Shown here: positions 10,224 through 23,500 of the stretch, piece by piece
Position numbering within the stretch: the stretch's first letter is position 1
How the letters are laid out: the number at the start of each line of letters is the position of its first letter
NCBI GenBank assembly: GCA_030770545.1
Contig: CM061106.1
Coordinates: 3,188,001 to 3,252,000 of the forward strand
DNA length: 64,000 bases
Direction: 5' to 3'
DNA from: Macropodus opercularis
Lineage: Eukaryota; Chordata; Actinopteri; Anabantiformes; Osphronemidae
Notes under the pieces: model-generated
Databases searched by the model: none
What the model saw: the letters and a program-made list of their open reading frames with translations, nothing else
Told to the model about the DNA's origin: nothing
Made by a program: the position numbers and the translations under genes

Positions 10224-12579
10224 GGTGAAGAAAGAGCAGCTGCCACTTGTTGTTTTAGCAGCTCCATCAAACTAAGGCTGAGATAAGAGAAAACTGTTAC
10301 TTACCAAACGTTCACACGGAGAAAAGGACAAAGTCACAGAACAATAACAACTCAACCAGGAAATAACTCGGAGACGGTTTAACGGTTTAAGATGTGACCT
10401 GTATGGGCAGGTAGCAAATACAGGCCTGTCAACAGCAATGCTATGTTCAAGTGCTGTGGGAAAAACAGGATGTTTTCTATGCAGTGTGAAACAGCAAAGC
10501 TCACGTTTCTATTTACATCATGTGACAAACTTCTGCTTCTAACCAGATCAGATCAGTGAATTCAGTGCATTTGAAGCTTTAAAGCATAACTGTCAAGAGG
10601 AGACCATAATCATTTATAAATTCATAATTCAGTCTGTCTGTCTGGTTCAGATGAGAAATAGCTCATAACTCATTGTAATTGTATTGTGTTATAGTCGTTC
10701 TACAGTTTAATTAGGTCTGTCTGTTCTACTGGTCACCTGCTCCTCAATGCAACACACACACGGCTATGATCAACTCAGAGAACAGATGGTTTTACTAGAA
10801 AGAGTCTGAAAGAAGTGATCAGATCACAGTTTGGACTCAGTGGTGAAGAGTCTAAACCCGGTTCCATAAAGAGCTGATGTGTCTGGACCTGTCTGAGTCT
10901 GTGTGGCTCCACCTGAGGAATGTGGTTCTGCAGCGTGGCTCCGCCTCTTTCTCATGAATAAACATATTTTCACAACTTTATCACCTGCATATTCATGAGA
11001 AGGAGGGGCAGGCCCCCCATTTGAGCCTGCAGCTATTCATGATTAGCTGCAGCAATAACGCAGAGTTAAGAGGAGCTGGTTGTGAGGAGGTTTATGACTT
11101 CATGGCACTGAAGAGATCAGGCTCCCTCCACCCTGCAACTACCTCTAACCCTCAGTTTACAGAGAGGAACCTTGACGATGCCACAGAGACACATGTAGGA
11201 AATATTTATTAGTGTTATGACAGTTTGTTCCTGAAACGAAAACCCCCAGTAGCTATAAAATGTGGGTGAAGTGTTTTCATAGACCAACGACTGTGGACGG
11301 TTTAGGTTCTGGCTCAGTCACTTCTGGGCCACTGCCCAGTTGCTGTAGGGTGAAACATTTGACAAGGTGCCACAACCCGACAGAACTAAGCTCCACCTTG
11401 TTCTCACCTCAGCATCATGAACCAGGTTCAGGAGCAGCCTGGGCTGAACAGCTGAGTCTCTGTGGTTTGACTTCAGTTAGTGGTTAGTGCAGAGATAAGA
11501 GCAGGAGGCAGCTGAGGTGTGGAGCAGCCTCCCCACACATCTGAGACATCCTGTGGTCAGAGGCTTCTCCATCCCTGGAACATGACCACTAAAAGCTGTG
11601 GTCAGGGTTTGGACTGAGTGGACGACTCCCCACAAGCAGAGAACCACCAACAGTGAGACAGTAACACAATGCTGAGAATAATGAAGAATAAAGTCAGGAC
11701 AACAATGAAACAGCTGAAAGAAGGAGACTCTATGTCATCATGCAGCAACACAACCTCTATGAAGCTGCAGATGCTTTTCTCTAGGACAGAATTTGGTTGT
11801 GACACAGTTTGTATCAAATGATTTCAATCCTAAAGGTCGATGTTGTGGCCACGTGCTGCCAACTGGACACAACTCACTAAAGTCCCGTTGGCCTGAGTTC
11901 TGCTTCCTGTTCTGAACAGTGGCTCCAAACCTGAGTCTGATATTATCGTCTCGTGTCTCCTGCTTCTTCCTGTGTCTCATCTCTCTGACTTTCCTCTGCA
12001 GCGTATAGAACCATCAGCTCTTTCTTTCCTCCTCCCGTTGCTTCTGCCATCTTTCATCAACCTTTGCTTCGTTCTGCTCTTAATGTCAGTTCTACTCAAA
12101 CTGTAATATCTATGTTATCCTGGTTTGTAGCTTCTTTAACAAGTTGATCTGCTGCTTCGTTTCCCTTTATCCAACATGAGCTGGTGTCCATAAAATCTGA
12201 CTGTTTGATCCTGTGTGTAGTAAATAATGTGTGTTGTGTTTTCTCTACTGTCTGAATGACTGTGGTGGAAACTGGCTAAAGCAGCGTCTGAACAGACGAC
12301 TGCCCTTAGTGTCTGTGTCCTCCACCCACTGTAGTGATCAGTGAGTCTCAGGCCTCAGTCTCTTTTTTTTTTCTTTGACATTAGTTTGAACCAATAGGAA
12401 CAATGAGGCCAAACCTCCATCTGGAGTCATTTAATTTATTTTTGGACCTAAAATGTTTCTCACTACTTCATTAGGCTAAACTTCACATGTTTGCCTCCTG
12501 TTTTCAAATGTTGCTTTTCTGCTGATGGGGGTTGAAAGGAGCGTCTGGACTCATTACTGCCACCACATGGAATGTGATT
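10224..12579. other. No gene recognised
   Basis: About 2.3 kb on both strands without a supportable exon or a clear element end. An AT-rich segment with repeated CATGAATA/TATTCATGA words lies at 10950-11045. Confidence 0.4.
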
Positions 12580-14058
12580 CAGCACCAAGAACAGAAATGA
12601 AGAGTTCTTCAAAGGAGACGTCCGTTCCAGCCTCTGTTCACATGTTTAGGAACAAAGATCAGAGTCACTGCTGCAGCACTTAATGACTTCATGAAGTATT
12701 TAAACAATGCGCTGTGACTCCAGACTTTTATTTAATTTAAGCTCTGAACTGACCCTGCAGCTCATATCTAATATCGTCTAAACTGACTTCTCCAACTGCA
12801 ACAACCAATTCTGTTGAACATATATGTTCAGAAGGTGATGGTTCAGTAGCTGAACTCTGACTTTCAGCATCATCATTTTTTATAGAACAGGTCACGTCAT
12901 GGTTTCATTCTCAAATTGTTGTGTTTCTATTGTGGGGAAAGCAAATGAAAACCTAGGTTGAATCACCTTGAGCCTCCACTGCCAGTGAAAACTTGTGGAC
13001 TCTTCGTCCTCCCTCTTGTTGCTGCCTGATGGACTCAGTCTATTTCAGCCTTGGTTCTATGTGGAGGTTTGTGGACACGTCTTCATTGAGGAACACGTCC
13101 ACTTAAAGCTGCTCAGGGAGGGTTTGACCACATCCTTTGGTAGAACTGCACATTGAGGCAGCGTCGTCCTGGGCCGTTGTGGCTGATGACCCACGCTGTG
13201 TAGGACTTGCTGTGGCCAAGGCTTGTTGGTTGGAGTGAAGATCAAGTCTCCTGCTTTAGCTTCCAGCTCCCATCTGAGACTGAACGTCTGTCGTTAGGAG
13301 TCTGCAGGTTCGTCTGAACAAAGCAGAGCAGAACTCAGACAATGTGAATGTGTCTCTTTTATTTACGTCTCACTATAATAGTTATTTTTGTTGTTGACTT
13401 GTCTCCTTGAAATAAATTTGTGTCTTCGTGTAGAAGTTTTATACAGAGAAAACCAGAAACAGCTGTTCAACAGTTCAGCGCTGATTCTGTAGCAAAGATG
13501 AATGAGACACAGATCAGAACAGACTCCAATCACCTGGCTTTATTAAAATACTTAGATTTATATAAACATAGAAGTGTAAGAAACAAGGTAAACAAATAAA
13601 AATATATTTAATATGTAAATGGATTTAAAACAGAACAAACTACTGAGCTAAGAAAAACAAAAACTTAATGTCCAGATGTTACAACAACCCCTCAGTCGCC
13701 ATTTAAAGAGCAGCAAAGTCCAACCTCCATGATGTCACAGCAGGACGGTTGTAGAGACGGACACAGTTTAGCTACAGCTCAGAACTGGCAGCAGACATGT
13801 AACAGTACAAACATGGAGTCAAGTGCTTTTACATGAACTACACTCAAAAGATGAGAACAAGCGTCACACGATCAGAAAAGCAAAAAAGAAAAAGTACAAA
13901 TACAACACTAAATAATGGAGGCTGTCAAAGTGCAGACAGCAGCGAGTTAGAAACGTTTTATTAGGTAAAGATGCAGATTCTATTTATCATGATTTAGTTT
14001 TCATTCTTAATTCTTGTCACAGGGAGAAGATGATCTTCAGGATCCTGCTGCTCATCAG
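12580..14058 (+). repeat. Inverted duplication, arm A
   Basis: This segment is the reverse complement of 33415-34107 joined to 41166-41988, with high identity. For example, the 62-codon frame at 13245-13057 (minus) is identical in translation to 41297-41485 (plus). The arm ends inside a leader exon copy (ATG at 14030, MIFRILLLISF, then divergence). It has no LTR element, so it shows the empty site of the element in arm B. The AATAAA serving NLR-B may lie within it. Confidence 0.85.
13957..13962 (-). terminator. Candidate poly(A) signal of NLR-B
   Basis: AATAAA on the minus strand, 414 bp after the NLR-B stop codon. A second AATAAA lies at 13544-13539. Both lie within arm A. Assigned by position only. 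Confidence 0.4.
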
Positions 14059-14375
14059 CTTTTCACTGTCGATAAACTGCTGAATCATCAGTTTAGTGAC
14101 AACTTCCTGTTGCTTCATTAAAGACAGAATAACTGTATGGTGACCAACATCTTCTCTGCTTGGAAACATCAGCTTCAACAACAACAGTCATCTTCATGAT
14201 CACAACAAGCTTCTGGCTGATCTGATGCTGACTGTTCTCTCTGTCTCTGTCTTTCTGCCACAGCTTCACTGAGAAGGTTGGAGTTTTACAGGAAACACTG
14301 GATCTCTGCTGTGACACTAACTGAGTTAACAAGACTGATGGAAGCAGCACAGACTGACTCCAACCTCTACTGACC

Positions 14376-14541
14376 TCAGAGTCTCCTGTAGACAGTCTGG
14401 ACCAGGTCACGAAGACGCTTCACTGATGAATCCTGCAGATTGTTTCCTCTCAGGTCCAGTTGTGTCAGATGTGACGGGTTGGACTTCAGAGCTGAGACCA
14501 GAGAATCACAGCTGATCTCTGACAATCTGCAGTAACTCAAT
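14376..14541 (-). CDS. NLR-B exon 12: terminal LRR exon with stop
   Basis: It begins like the array exons (LSYCRLSEISCDSLVSALKS). After LQDSSVK it changes to RLRDLVQTVYRRL and a TGA at 14378-14376. Terminal LRR exons in this family likewise turn into a 'DLV' end, so the stop is natural and not a truncation. Confidence 0.8.
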
Positions 14542-17500
14542 CTGAATAAAGAACCAAAGATGCAACAGTAGAAAACAAAGAGTCAGCTTCAAACCATTCA
14601 GTGTCTCATCGTGTTTTTGGAGACGCATCAGGAAGTAGAAGTTTAGAAACTAGAAGCTCCAAACAGCAGAACTAACAGGATGCAGGTTAAAAACAGTCCA
14701 ATCAAACAGTAAAAAACACTCAAAATGTTTTGTATTTGATGGAACGACATCATCACAGAAAGATTTGATACTGAGAAAACATTCAATTGATTCGAACTGA
14801 TGGAAAGAGTCAAAGAAGCAGTTTGAATATTTGAGTAACAACCAACATTATGGAGCCTTAGAAAAGTGTTGGAGCATCAGATACTGATAACAAATTTGAT
14901 ATTTGTTGACAGATTCAATATGATTTTCTTTTAATTCTCAGCGATGAATTAAGTTAATGAAACAACAATTGAATCAAACTAAAATAAACTGTGAACAGAC
15001 TAAACCACAAAAGAAGAAACCAGACGTTGCCATGGAGACCCTCAGTGTGGATCAGTAGAACATCAGCCTCATGTCTGCAGTTTAGCGTCAGCACAACGTT
15101 CACATCACATTAATCTACACAGAACTAAAACATGGAGTCTGACCTCAGAGTCTCCAGTCGACAGTGAGGACTCTCCAGAAAACCACACAGATGCTTCACT
15201 GATGAATCCTGCAGGTCATTTCCACTTAGGTCCAGTTGTGTCAGATGTGATGGGTTGGACTTCAGAGCTGAGGCCAGAGAATCACAGCTGATCTCTGACA
15301 ACCTGCAGTCACTCAACCTGAATAAAGAACCAAAGATGAAACAGTAGAAAACAAAGAGTCAGCTTGAAACCATTCAGTGTCTCATCGTGTGTTTGGAGCT
15401 GAAGACACTTCAGGAAGTAGAAGTTTAGAAACTAGAAGCTCCAAACAGCAGAACCAAAAGGTTGCAGGTTGAAAACAGTCCAAACAAACAGTTACAAAGA
15501 CTCATTAATATTAATGACAACAAGCTGCTGCTTCAGCTCAGACGTCGTGACTTCACCTCTTCAACTCTGCAGCTCCACCACTGGCTCCATCTGGACTCAC
15601 TAATGTTGTGATGACACATTGATCTGAGCTTCTACTAAAGATCCTCAGGTTCTCAAACAGAATTAATGAGTCCGACTCAGGTTCTGGACACGTGACTCAT
15701 TTTTAGAAACAAAAAAAAAATGTTCTGTTTGATGGAACTACATCGTCACAGAAACATTTGATACTGAGGAAACATTTAATGGAGCCAAACTGAGTCACGA
15801 GTGAAACAAGCAGATCCAGAACTTCTGATTACGGCATCTTGGGTTTGAATATTGAGTCAGAACCAACATTATGGAGGCTTAGAAAAGTGTTGTAGCATCA
15901 GCTACTGCTCACAGATTTGATATTTTCTGACTAATTAAACGTTGTTTTGTTTATTTTTTCAGTGATAAAAAAAAGAACCAACGATTAAATAAAACTAGAA
16001 ATAGATAAACCTACAGAAGAAGAAACAATGATTAAATAAAACTAAGAACAAATGAAACCACAGTAGAAGAAAACAGACGTTGCCATGGAGACCCTCAGTG
16101 TGGATCAGTAGAACATCAGCCTCATGTCTGCAGTTTAGCGTCAGCACAACGTTCACATCACATTAATCTACACAGAACTAAAACATGGAGTCTGACCTCA
16201 GAGTCTCCAGTCGACAGTGACGACTCTCCAGAAAACCACACAGATGCTTCACTGATGAATCCTGCAGGTTGTTTCCACTCAGGTCCAGTTGAGTCAGATG
16301 TGATGGGTTGGACTTCAGAGCTGAGGCCAGAGAATCACAGCTGATCTCTGACAACCTGCAGCTTATCAACCTGAATAAAGAACCAAAGATGAAACAGTAG
16401 AAAACAAAGAGTCAGCTTGAAACCATTCAGTGTCTCATTGTGTGTTTGGAGTTAAAGAAGCTTCAGGAAGTAGAAGTTTAGAAACTAGAAGCTCCAAACA
16501 GCAGAACCAACAGGATACAGGTTGAAAACAGTCAAATCAAACAGTAACAAAGACTCATCAGTATTAATGACAACAAGCTGCTGCTTCAGCTCAGCCGTTG
16601 TGACTTCGCCTCTTCAACTCTGCAGCTCCACCACTGGCTCCATCTGGACTCAATTATGTTGTGATGACACATTGATCTGAGCTTCTACTAAAGATCCTCA
16701 AGTTCTCAGACAGAACTAATGAGTCTGACTCTGGATACTCAGGTTCTGGATACGTGATTCATTTATAGAAACAAACAGAAAATGTTCTATATGGTGGAAC
16801 GACATCGTCACAGAAACATTTAATGGAGTCAAACTGATGGAACGAGTTCAACAAGCAGATCCAGAAATTCTGATTACGTCATGTAGTTTTAAAATTGAGT
16901 CAGAAATAACACTATGGAGCCAAAGAAAAGTGTTGGAGCATCAGTTACTGATAATTAATTTGATATTTTCTGACTAATTAAACATAATAAGTAAAACATA
17001 AATGAAATAATGAAACAACGATTGAATGAGCCTAAAATAAACAGTCAACAGACTAAAACACAGAAGAAGAAACCCAACGTTGCCATGGAGACCCTCAGTG
17101 TGGATCAGTAGAACATCAGCCTCATGTCTGCAGTTTAGCGTCAGCACAACGTTCACATCACATTAATCTACACAGAACTAAAACATGGAGTCTGACCTCA
17201 GAGTCTCCAGTCGACAGTGAGGACTCTCCAGAAAACCACACAGATGCTTCACTGATGAATCCTGCAGGTTGTTTCCATTCAGGAGAAGTTTTGTCAGATG
17301 TGACGGGTTGGACTTCAGAGCTGAGGCCAGAGAATCACAGCTGATCTCTGACAAACTGCAGTTCATCAACCTGAATAAAGAACCAAAGATGAAACAGTAG
17401 AAAACAAAGAGTCAGCTTGAAACCATTCAGTGTCTCATTGTGTGTTTAGAGCTGAAGATGCTTCAGGAAGTAGAAGTTTAGAAACTAGAAGCTCCAAACA

Positions 17501-20500
17501 GCAGAACCAAAAGGTTGCAGGTTGAAAACAGTCCAATCAAACAGTAACAAAGACTCATTAATATTAATGACAACAAGCTGCTGCTTCAGCTCAGACGTCG
17601 TGACTTCACCTCTTCATGTTACAATCCAGCCCTCAGAGCACTGAGGGTTCCAGGTTTTCTGTCTGTCTTGTGATGTCACGTTCTCCCTCTGTGCTCCTCC
17701 CCTGTAATCAGTGGTTACACCTGTGTTTAATTTCCTGTTTAGTTCTGTATTTAAGCCTGCCCTCTTGTTTCTGTCCTTGTCGGTCCGTCGTACATTGTTG
17801 TGAATGTGATGGTGTTGCTGTCCCTGGGTCACGTGAGTTTTGTATGGTCAAGCCAAGCCATGTTTGTTCAGTTAAGTTTAAGTCAGGTCATGTCGTGTTT
17901 GTTTTACAATAAAGCCTATATGATTAAGTTTCATCACGCCTGAGTTCTGCAATTGGGTCCTAACCTCTACCACACCAGCCGCTTCGTAACACTTCAACTC
18001 TGCAGCTCCACCACTGGCTCCATCTGGACTCACTCAGGGTGTGATCACACATTAGTTTGAGCTTCTACTAAAGATCCTCAAGTGCTGAAACAGAACTAAT
18101 GAGTCCGACTCACGTTCTGGACACGTGACTCATTTTTAGAAACAAACAGAAAATGTTCTGTTTGATGGAACAACAACGTCACAGAAACATTTGATACTAA
18201 GGAAACATTTAATGGAGTCAAACTAATGGAACGAGTCAAACAAGCAGATCCAGAACTTCTGATTACGGCATCTTGGGTTTGAATATTGAGTCAGAACCAA
18301 CATTATGGAGCCTTAGAAAAGTGTTGGAGCATCAGCTACTGATCACAGATTTGATATTCTCTGACTAATGAAACATAATAAGTAAAAAATAAATAAAATA
18401 TTGAAACAATGATTGAATAAAAGTAAAATAAACAGTGAATGGACTAAACCACAGAAGAAGAAACCTGACGTTACCATGGAGACCCTCAGTGTGGATCAGT
18501 AGAACATCAGCCTAATGTCTCCAGTTTAGTGTCAGCACAACGTTCACATCACATTAATCTACACAGAACTAAAACATGGAGTCTGACCTCAGAGTCTCCA
18601 GTCGACAGTGAGGACTCTCCAGAAAACCACACAGATGCTTCACTGATGAATCCTGCAGGTTGTTTCCACTCAGGTCCAGTTGTGTCAGATGTGACGGGTT
18701 GGACTTCAGAGCTGAGACCAGAGAATCACAGCTGATCTCTGACAAACTGCAGTGACTCAGTCTGAATAAAGAACCAAAGATGAAACAGTAGAAAACAAAG
18801 AGTCAGCTTGAAACCATTCAGTGTCTCATCGTGTGTTTGGAGCTAAAAACGCTTCAGGAAGTAGAAGTTTAGAAACTAGAAGCTCCAAACAGCAGAACCA
18901 ACAGGATGCAGGTTGAAAACAGTCCAATCAAACAGTAACAAAGACTCATTAATATTAATGACAACAAGCTGCTGCTTCAGCTCAGACCTCATGATTTCAA
19001 CTCTGCAGCTCCACCACTGGCTCGAAGTGGACTCACTCAGGGTGTGATCACACATTAGCGTGAGCTTCTACTAAAGATCCTCAAGTGCTGAAACAGAACT
19101 AATGAGTCAGACTCAGTTTCTGGACACGTGACTCATTAATAGAAACAAACAGAGAATGTTCTGTTTGATGGAACTACATTGTCACAGAAACATTTGACGT
19201 CACTCACATCAGCCTAATGTTTCCAGTTTAGCGTCAGCACGACGTTCACATCACATTAATCTACACAGAACTAAAACATGGAGTCTGACCTCAGAGTCTC
19301 CAGTCGACAGTGAGGACTCTCCAGAAAACCACAAAGATGCTTCACTGATGAATCCTGCAGGTTGTTTCCACTCAGGTCCAGTTGTGTCAGATGTGACGGG
19401 TTGGACTTCAGAGCTGAGGCCAGAGAATCACAGCTGATCTCTGACAACCTGCAGTGACTCAGTCTGAAAAAAGAACAAAATATGTAGATAAATCATTAAT
19501 AACCTGTCAGATTTGTCCTGATCATGGCTGAATTGAACCAGTCACAGTCACAGCTGTCGTTGGATAGGGATGGAGGAGATTCATCCTACAGAGGGAGGAT
19601 CACATCCTCTCTACTCATGTAATGATGGACAGGTTTCTATAAATACGTGGTGAAATCTTGGTCACAATTAAAAAATAAAGACAGAAGTTTGAATGTTTGA
19701 AAACAGACTGAAAGTGAAAAATGTGATACAAACATTCTGAATCTGAATCCTAAAACTCCCTTGTGATCCATGTTAAGTGGGCCATTTCTTTGCCTGAGAC
19801 TTTTCAGCATGAAGCTGTTTCTTGATAAAGAATTTCTTCAGGAGTTTCTTGAGGAGGTTGTGTCGTCAGCCTCCTCTTCTGTGGAGGGAGGGGGTTTATT
19901 TGCACATGTTTAGCTTCTCTCAGGCTCCTTTCAAACCACTTGTCTTCTCTTCCAGAATGTAATTATTATTACCCTCCAACCACTTTTCTTTCTCCAGGAA
20001 GATCAAGACCACGTCACCAGTCCCTCATTCCAGACGCTCTGAACCAGCCTGTAATGGTGGAGGAGCAGAGTCCCCACCTACTCACTGCCTCCAGTGCTTT
20101 GCAGTTAATAAATCTGAATAAAGAACCAAAGATGAAACCGTAGAAAACAAAGAGTCAGCTTGAAACCATTCAGTGTCTCATCGTGTAGATGAATCATTAA
20201 TAACCAGTCAGATTTGTCCTGATCAGTGATGTTCACGTTTAAAAGCCCACAGACAAAGAAATGGTTCACTTCACATGGATCACAAGGGATTTTTGCCTGT
20301 TCTTTCCAGGTGGGAAGTGTTTTGGTTTGAGTTGGTTTGAGTTGTGTCTGGTTTCACCTCATTGGATCCTGTATTCAAATGGTTGGGGCTGAAACATCTC
20401 TGCACTGGTCTGTAGCTGAATGTTTCTTGACTTTCAGAGCTACTGGAGTCTCATTCTTTCAGTGTTATACTAAGTATTCAATGCTTCTCAGCCACTGCAT

Positions 20501-23500
20501 CAGACAGTGGAGGCTCTGAGCAGCTCCTTCAGTGGAGACTGATCCAGAGTCAGTGTAGGAAGGAGCGGTGCCATAGATCCTTCATCCACTGCTGTTAGAC
20601 TCTACAACCAACCAGTCTAACAGCCACCGTGCAGATCATCTGCTGTAGTTGATCTGGGACTTTATGTTCAGTGTCTGGTATTTGGAACAGTCGTACATTT
20701 GTATAATGGATCTTGTTCTTTGCACACGCTTCACTTTCATCCTTTCACTTCTTGCTGATTGTTTGTAGCCGTGGTAACAGTTGAATTTCTCCACTGTGGG
20801 ATCAGTAAAGAATGATCTTCTCTCATCTTCCATCCTTGGCTAATGAGGCTGATTCTTCTTCATCTCTCTGGTGCAGTGTGGTCCTTCATCCATCAGGAGG
20901 GGCCTCTTAGTTCTCCACATTTGTTGTGTGTCAGTCAGTGAGTGTGTATACTGTGTTTGCCACGGGTTTGTGTGTCCTCCCTGGTCCGTGTCTCTGCTTG
21001 TGCTGTCCCTCGTCCTGTCCCTTGGCCTCTAGCTCGGTTCGTTGCTTTGGTTAACTCTTGTGGGTTAGAGTTGAATCAGTCTCAGGCGTTGGCTTCACCT
21101 TGTCAGCTTCCTGCTCTAGCAGCTGCTTTGTGTTCTAGTTTTCTATTGGCTGCTCTTCTCCTGTCGTGTGCAGTGATTGTTTTGTTCTGGTGTTCAGGGA
21201 TTCATTGACGTCATAGGTCTGTTACTGTCGTCTCTGGTTCTCTCAGAACCTTTGTGTCAGTCCTGTTCAGAGTGTTGCAGTTTCCGTTCTGGTTCCACAC
21301 TGTTTGTCCTTCTCTGTTATCTGAACTAATATCTGGTCACTTGAGATTGGTCTCCGTCTCTTTCTGCATCTGGGTCCTGCCCTGGTCCGGTTTGAGCTAC
21401 TGCAACAATATCTCTGTGGTGTATTAGTCAAATGTGCTGCCTTTATGTAAATATTATATATTATGCCTTCATAGATTTTGTAATAGATTCTCATTAGATT
21501 TATTTTCCTGTCTGTGTCTTTACATTTAAACCAAACAAAAATGTGGCCTTAACTACAGACACTAGAAACCCAACGTGTTCAATGTATTTGAAGAGAGACG
21601 TGATGAACCAAATGTTAAATAACAGTGAGGGCTGTAGCTCATCGTTTACACGTTGGACAAATCCTGACCTGAAACTTTCCAGATGGCACTGTGGGCTCTC
21701 CAGTCCAGCAGAAAGCAGCTTCACTCCTGAATCCTGCAGGTTGTTGTAAGTCAGGTCCAGTTCTCTCAGACTAGAGGACTGGGAGCTGAGAACTGAGGAC
21801 AGAGCTTCAAGGCCTCTTTCTGAGATGTTACAGTCACTGAGCCTGAAAAACAGTTAGAGACAGAGAGAAACCATCAGGAGTGTGGGTACTGGCTCAGAGA
21901 GGCCACTGCTTCCTGGACTATCATTGATCCATGGGACAGAAACCTGCTCACTGTTTCTCTGTGGACATCACTAAATAAAGGTGATGCTGTCTGCTCAGAG
22001 GTAGTAGCTTCATGTTGATGGGGCAGACTTGACAGACTCTAGAGCAGCAGGAAAGGAGGTGGGGTGAGCTCCCTGTTGGCGAGCGGGAAACCACACCTAG
22101 AACCAGGGAGATGTGGTGCCCTTTAGCCTGCTGAACAGTGTTAATGTGGGTGTTGGTGACCAGGGAAGTTCTACCAAGTGGTTCATTCTACAGCCAGATG
22201 TGCATTTAGAAGGCAGAGCTATGGGAATGTGATGTGTGATGTGCTATGTGAGGGGTGATGGTGAGTTTGTAGGGAGGCACATCTCCTATACAAGAAAAAT
22301 TCAAGAGATAAATGAAATGTGATTTATGTGAAGGTCACTCATCCAGTCATTTACTAACAGAGACGTGCTATGTCTGACTGCTTGTCTCTTAGACTCAATC
22401 CCAACTAGATCACTCACAGAAGCTCTTCCGTTAATCAGCACGTCCACATTGAATCAAACCAACCAATCTCTGCTACGTAGCTCAGGCTTTTAATAAGTTT
22501 AATAGTTTCAAGATGGCGGCGCATCCACACGCAGCGGCTTCTCTCGCTCCCAGCACAATGGTGTTATTGTGTTTTTTGTCTTGTCAGTCGCAGTGTTTTT
22601 GTATGTCTTCAATGGGTCAACCTGTCTCCAAGCGTGCAATCAGCCGTGAGTTTCTGTTGGACCACGGCAGAACCACATTTCTACAGTTAAACTCTGCGCA
22701 CGAGGAAAGGCTCCAGGAACTTGGTCTGCTCCGGAGGCCCCCATCATCCCCGATCCCTACTACAGCTCGCCAACAGCAGAGGCGCCACAAGCGGCGTCAG
22801 AGGAAGCAGAAGAGGGGTAAGAGCGGCGGTATGAGACATTTATGAAACACGTCTCACCCGCAAAGCTCTCTGCATCGCAGGTGATCCCACTCACCTGTCA
22901 CACAGCTTCCTCAGTCGGCTGCCATTAGGGAGGAGACTGCGAAGTCTACAGACCAGGACCAGCAGACTGAAGGACAGCTTCATTCATCAGTCTGTGAGAA
23001 AGCTGAACTCGCTCCCAAACCTGCCCCCCCTTCCCTCTCCTGCCCCAGGCCCCTCAGCACCTCAGAACTATGACATAACTCAACAGAACACTACCTCATC
23101 AAGACAGAACTGAATCATTCAACTCTACTTCTGCAGTCTAAACAGTCACTTTAATCAACCTATATAAGCTTTCTTTGCACTATAATCATTTTATCTGCAC
23201 TTTATTTTATTTTACTTAATCTTAACTTTTTTTCTTACTGAACAGTTGTATCTTATTTTATATTGTATATTTGATATAGTTTTCTCTTAGGCTCTACTAT
23301 TGTGTTAAATGTATGCACCATGGGTCTGAGAGTAACCCAAGTTCATTTCTCCATATGTATGCACTGTACATATGGAAGAAACGACAATAAAGAAAGACTT
23401 GACTTGACTTTTGGTCAAAGCTTCACTGAACAAACCTGCTCTCAACCCTGGAGAACTAGCAGCTATAGGCCAACATCTAATATGTCCTTTCTTTCTAAAC

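Larger units (their letters stand above)
14376..19463 (-). repeat. Tandem array of LRR-exon units
   Basis: Six LRR exons plus flanking introns repeat at starts 14376, 15144, 16197, 17197, 18588 and 19290. The introns share long blocks, such as CGTTGCCATGGAGACCCTCA and AGAGTCAGCTTGAAACCATT, not only the exons. Spacing is close to 1.0 kb, apart from one unit carrying a 375-bp insertion and one shortened to 0.7 kb. A relic of the unit's intron also lies at about 20105-20215. Confidence 0.88.

Noticed and set aside
13057..13245. A 62-codon frame identical to one at 41297-41485
   Set aside because: Both lie in the inverted duplication arms. No start context, splice signal or family feature supports a gene.
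18529..18735. Plus-strand frame across an LRR exon
   Set aside because: Antisense shadow of NLR-B LRR exon 8.
22513..22845. 110-codon frame as a host gene
   Set aside because: Its basic tail and direct join to a LINE polymerase C terminus and LINE tail place it in a mobile element.
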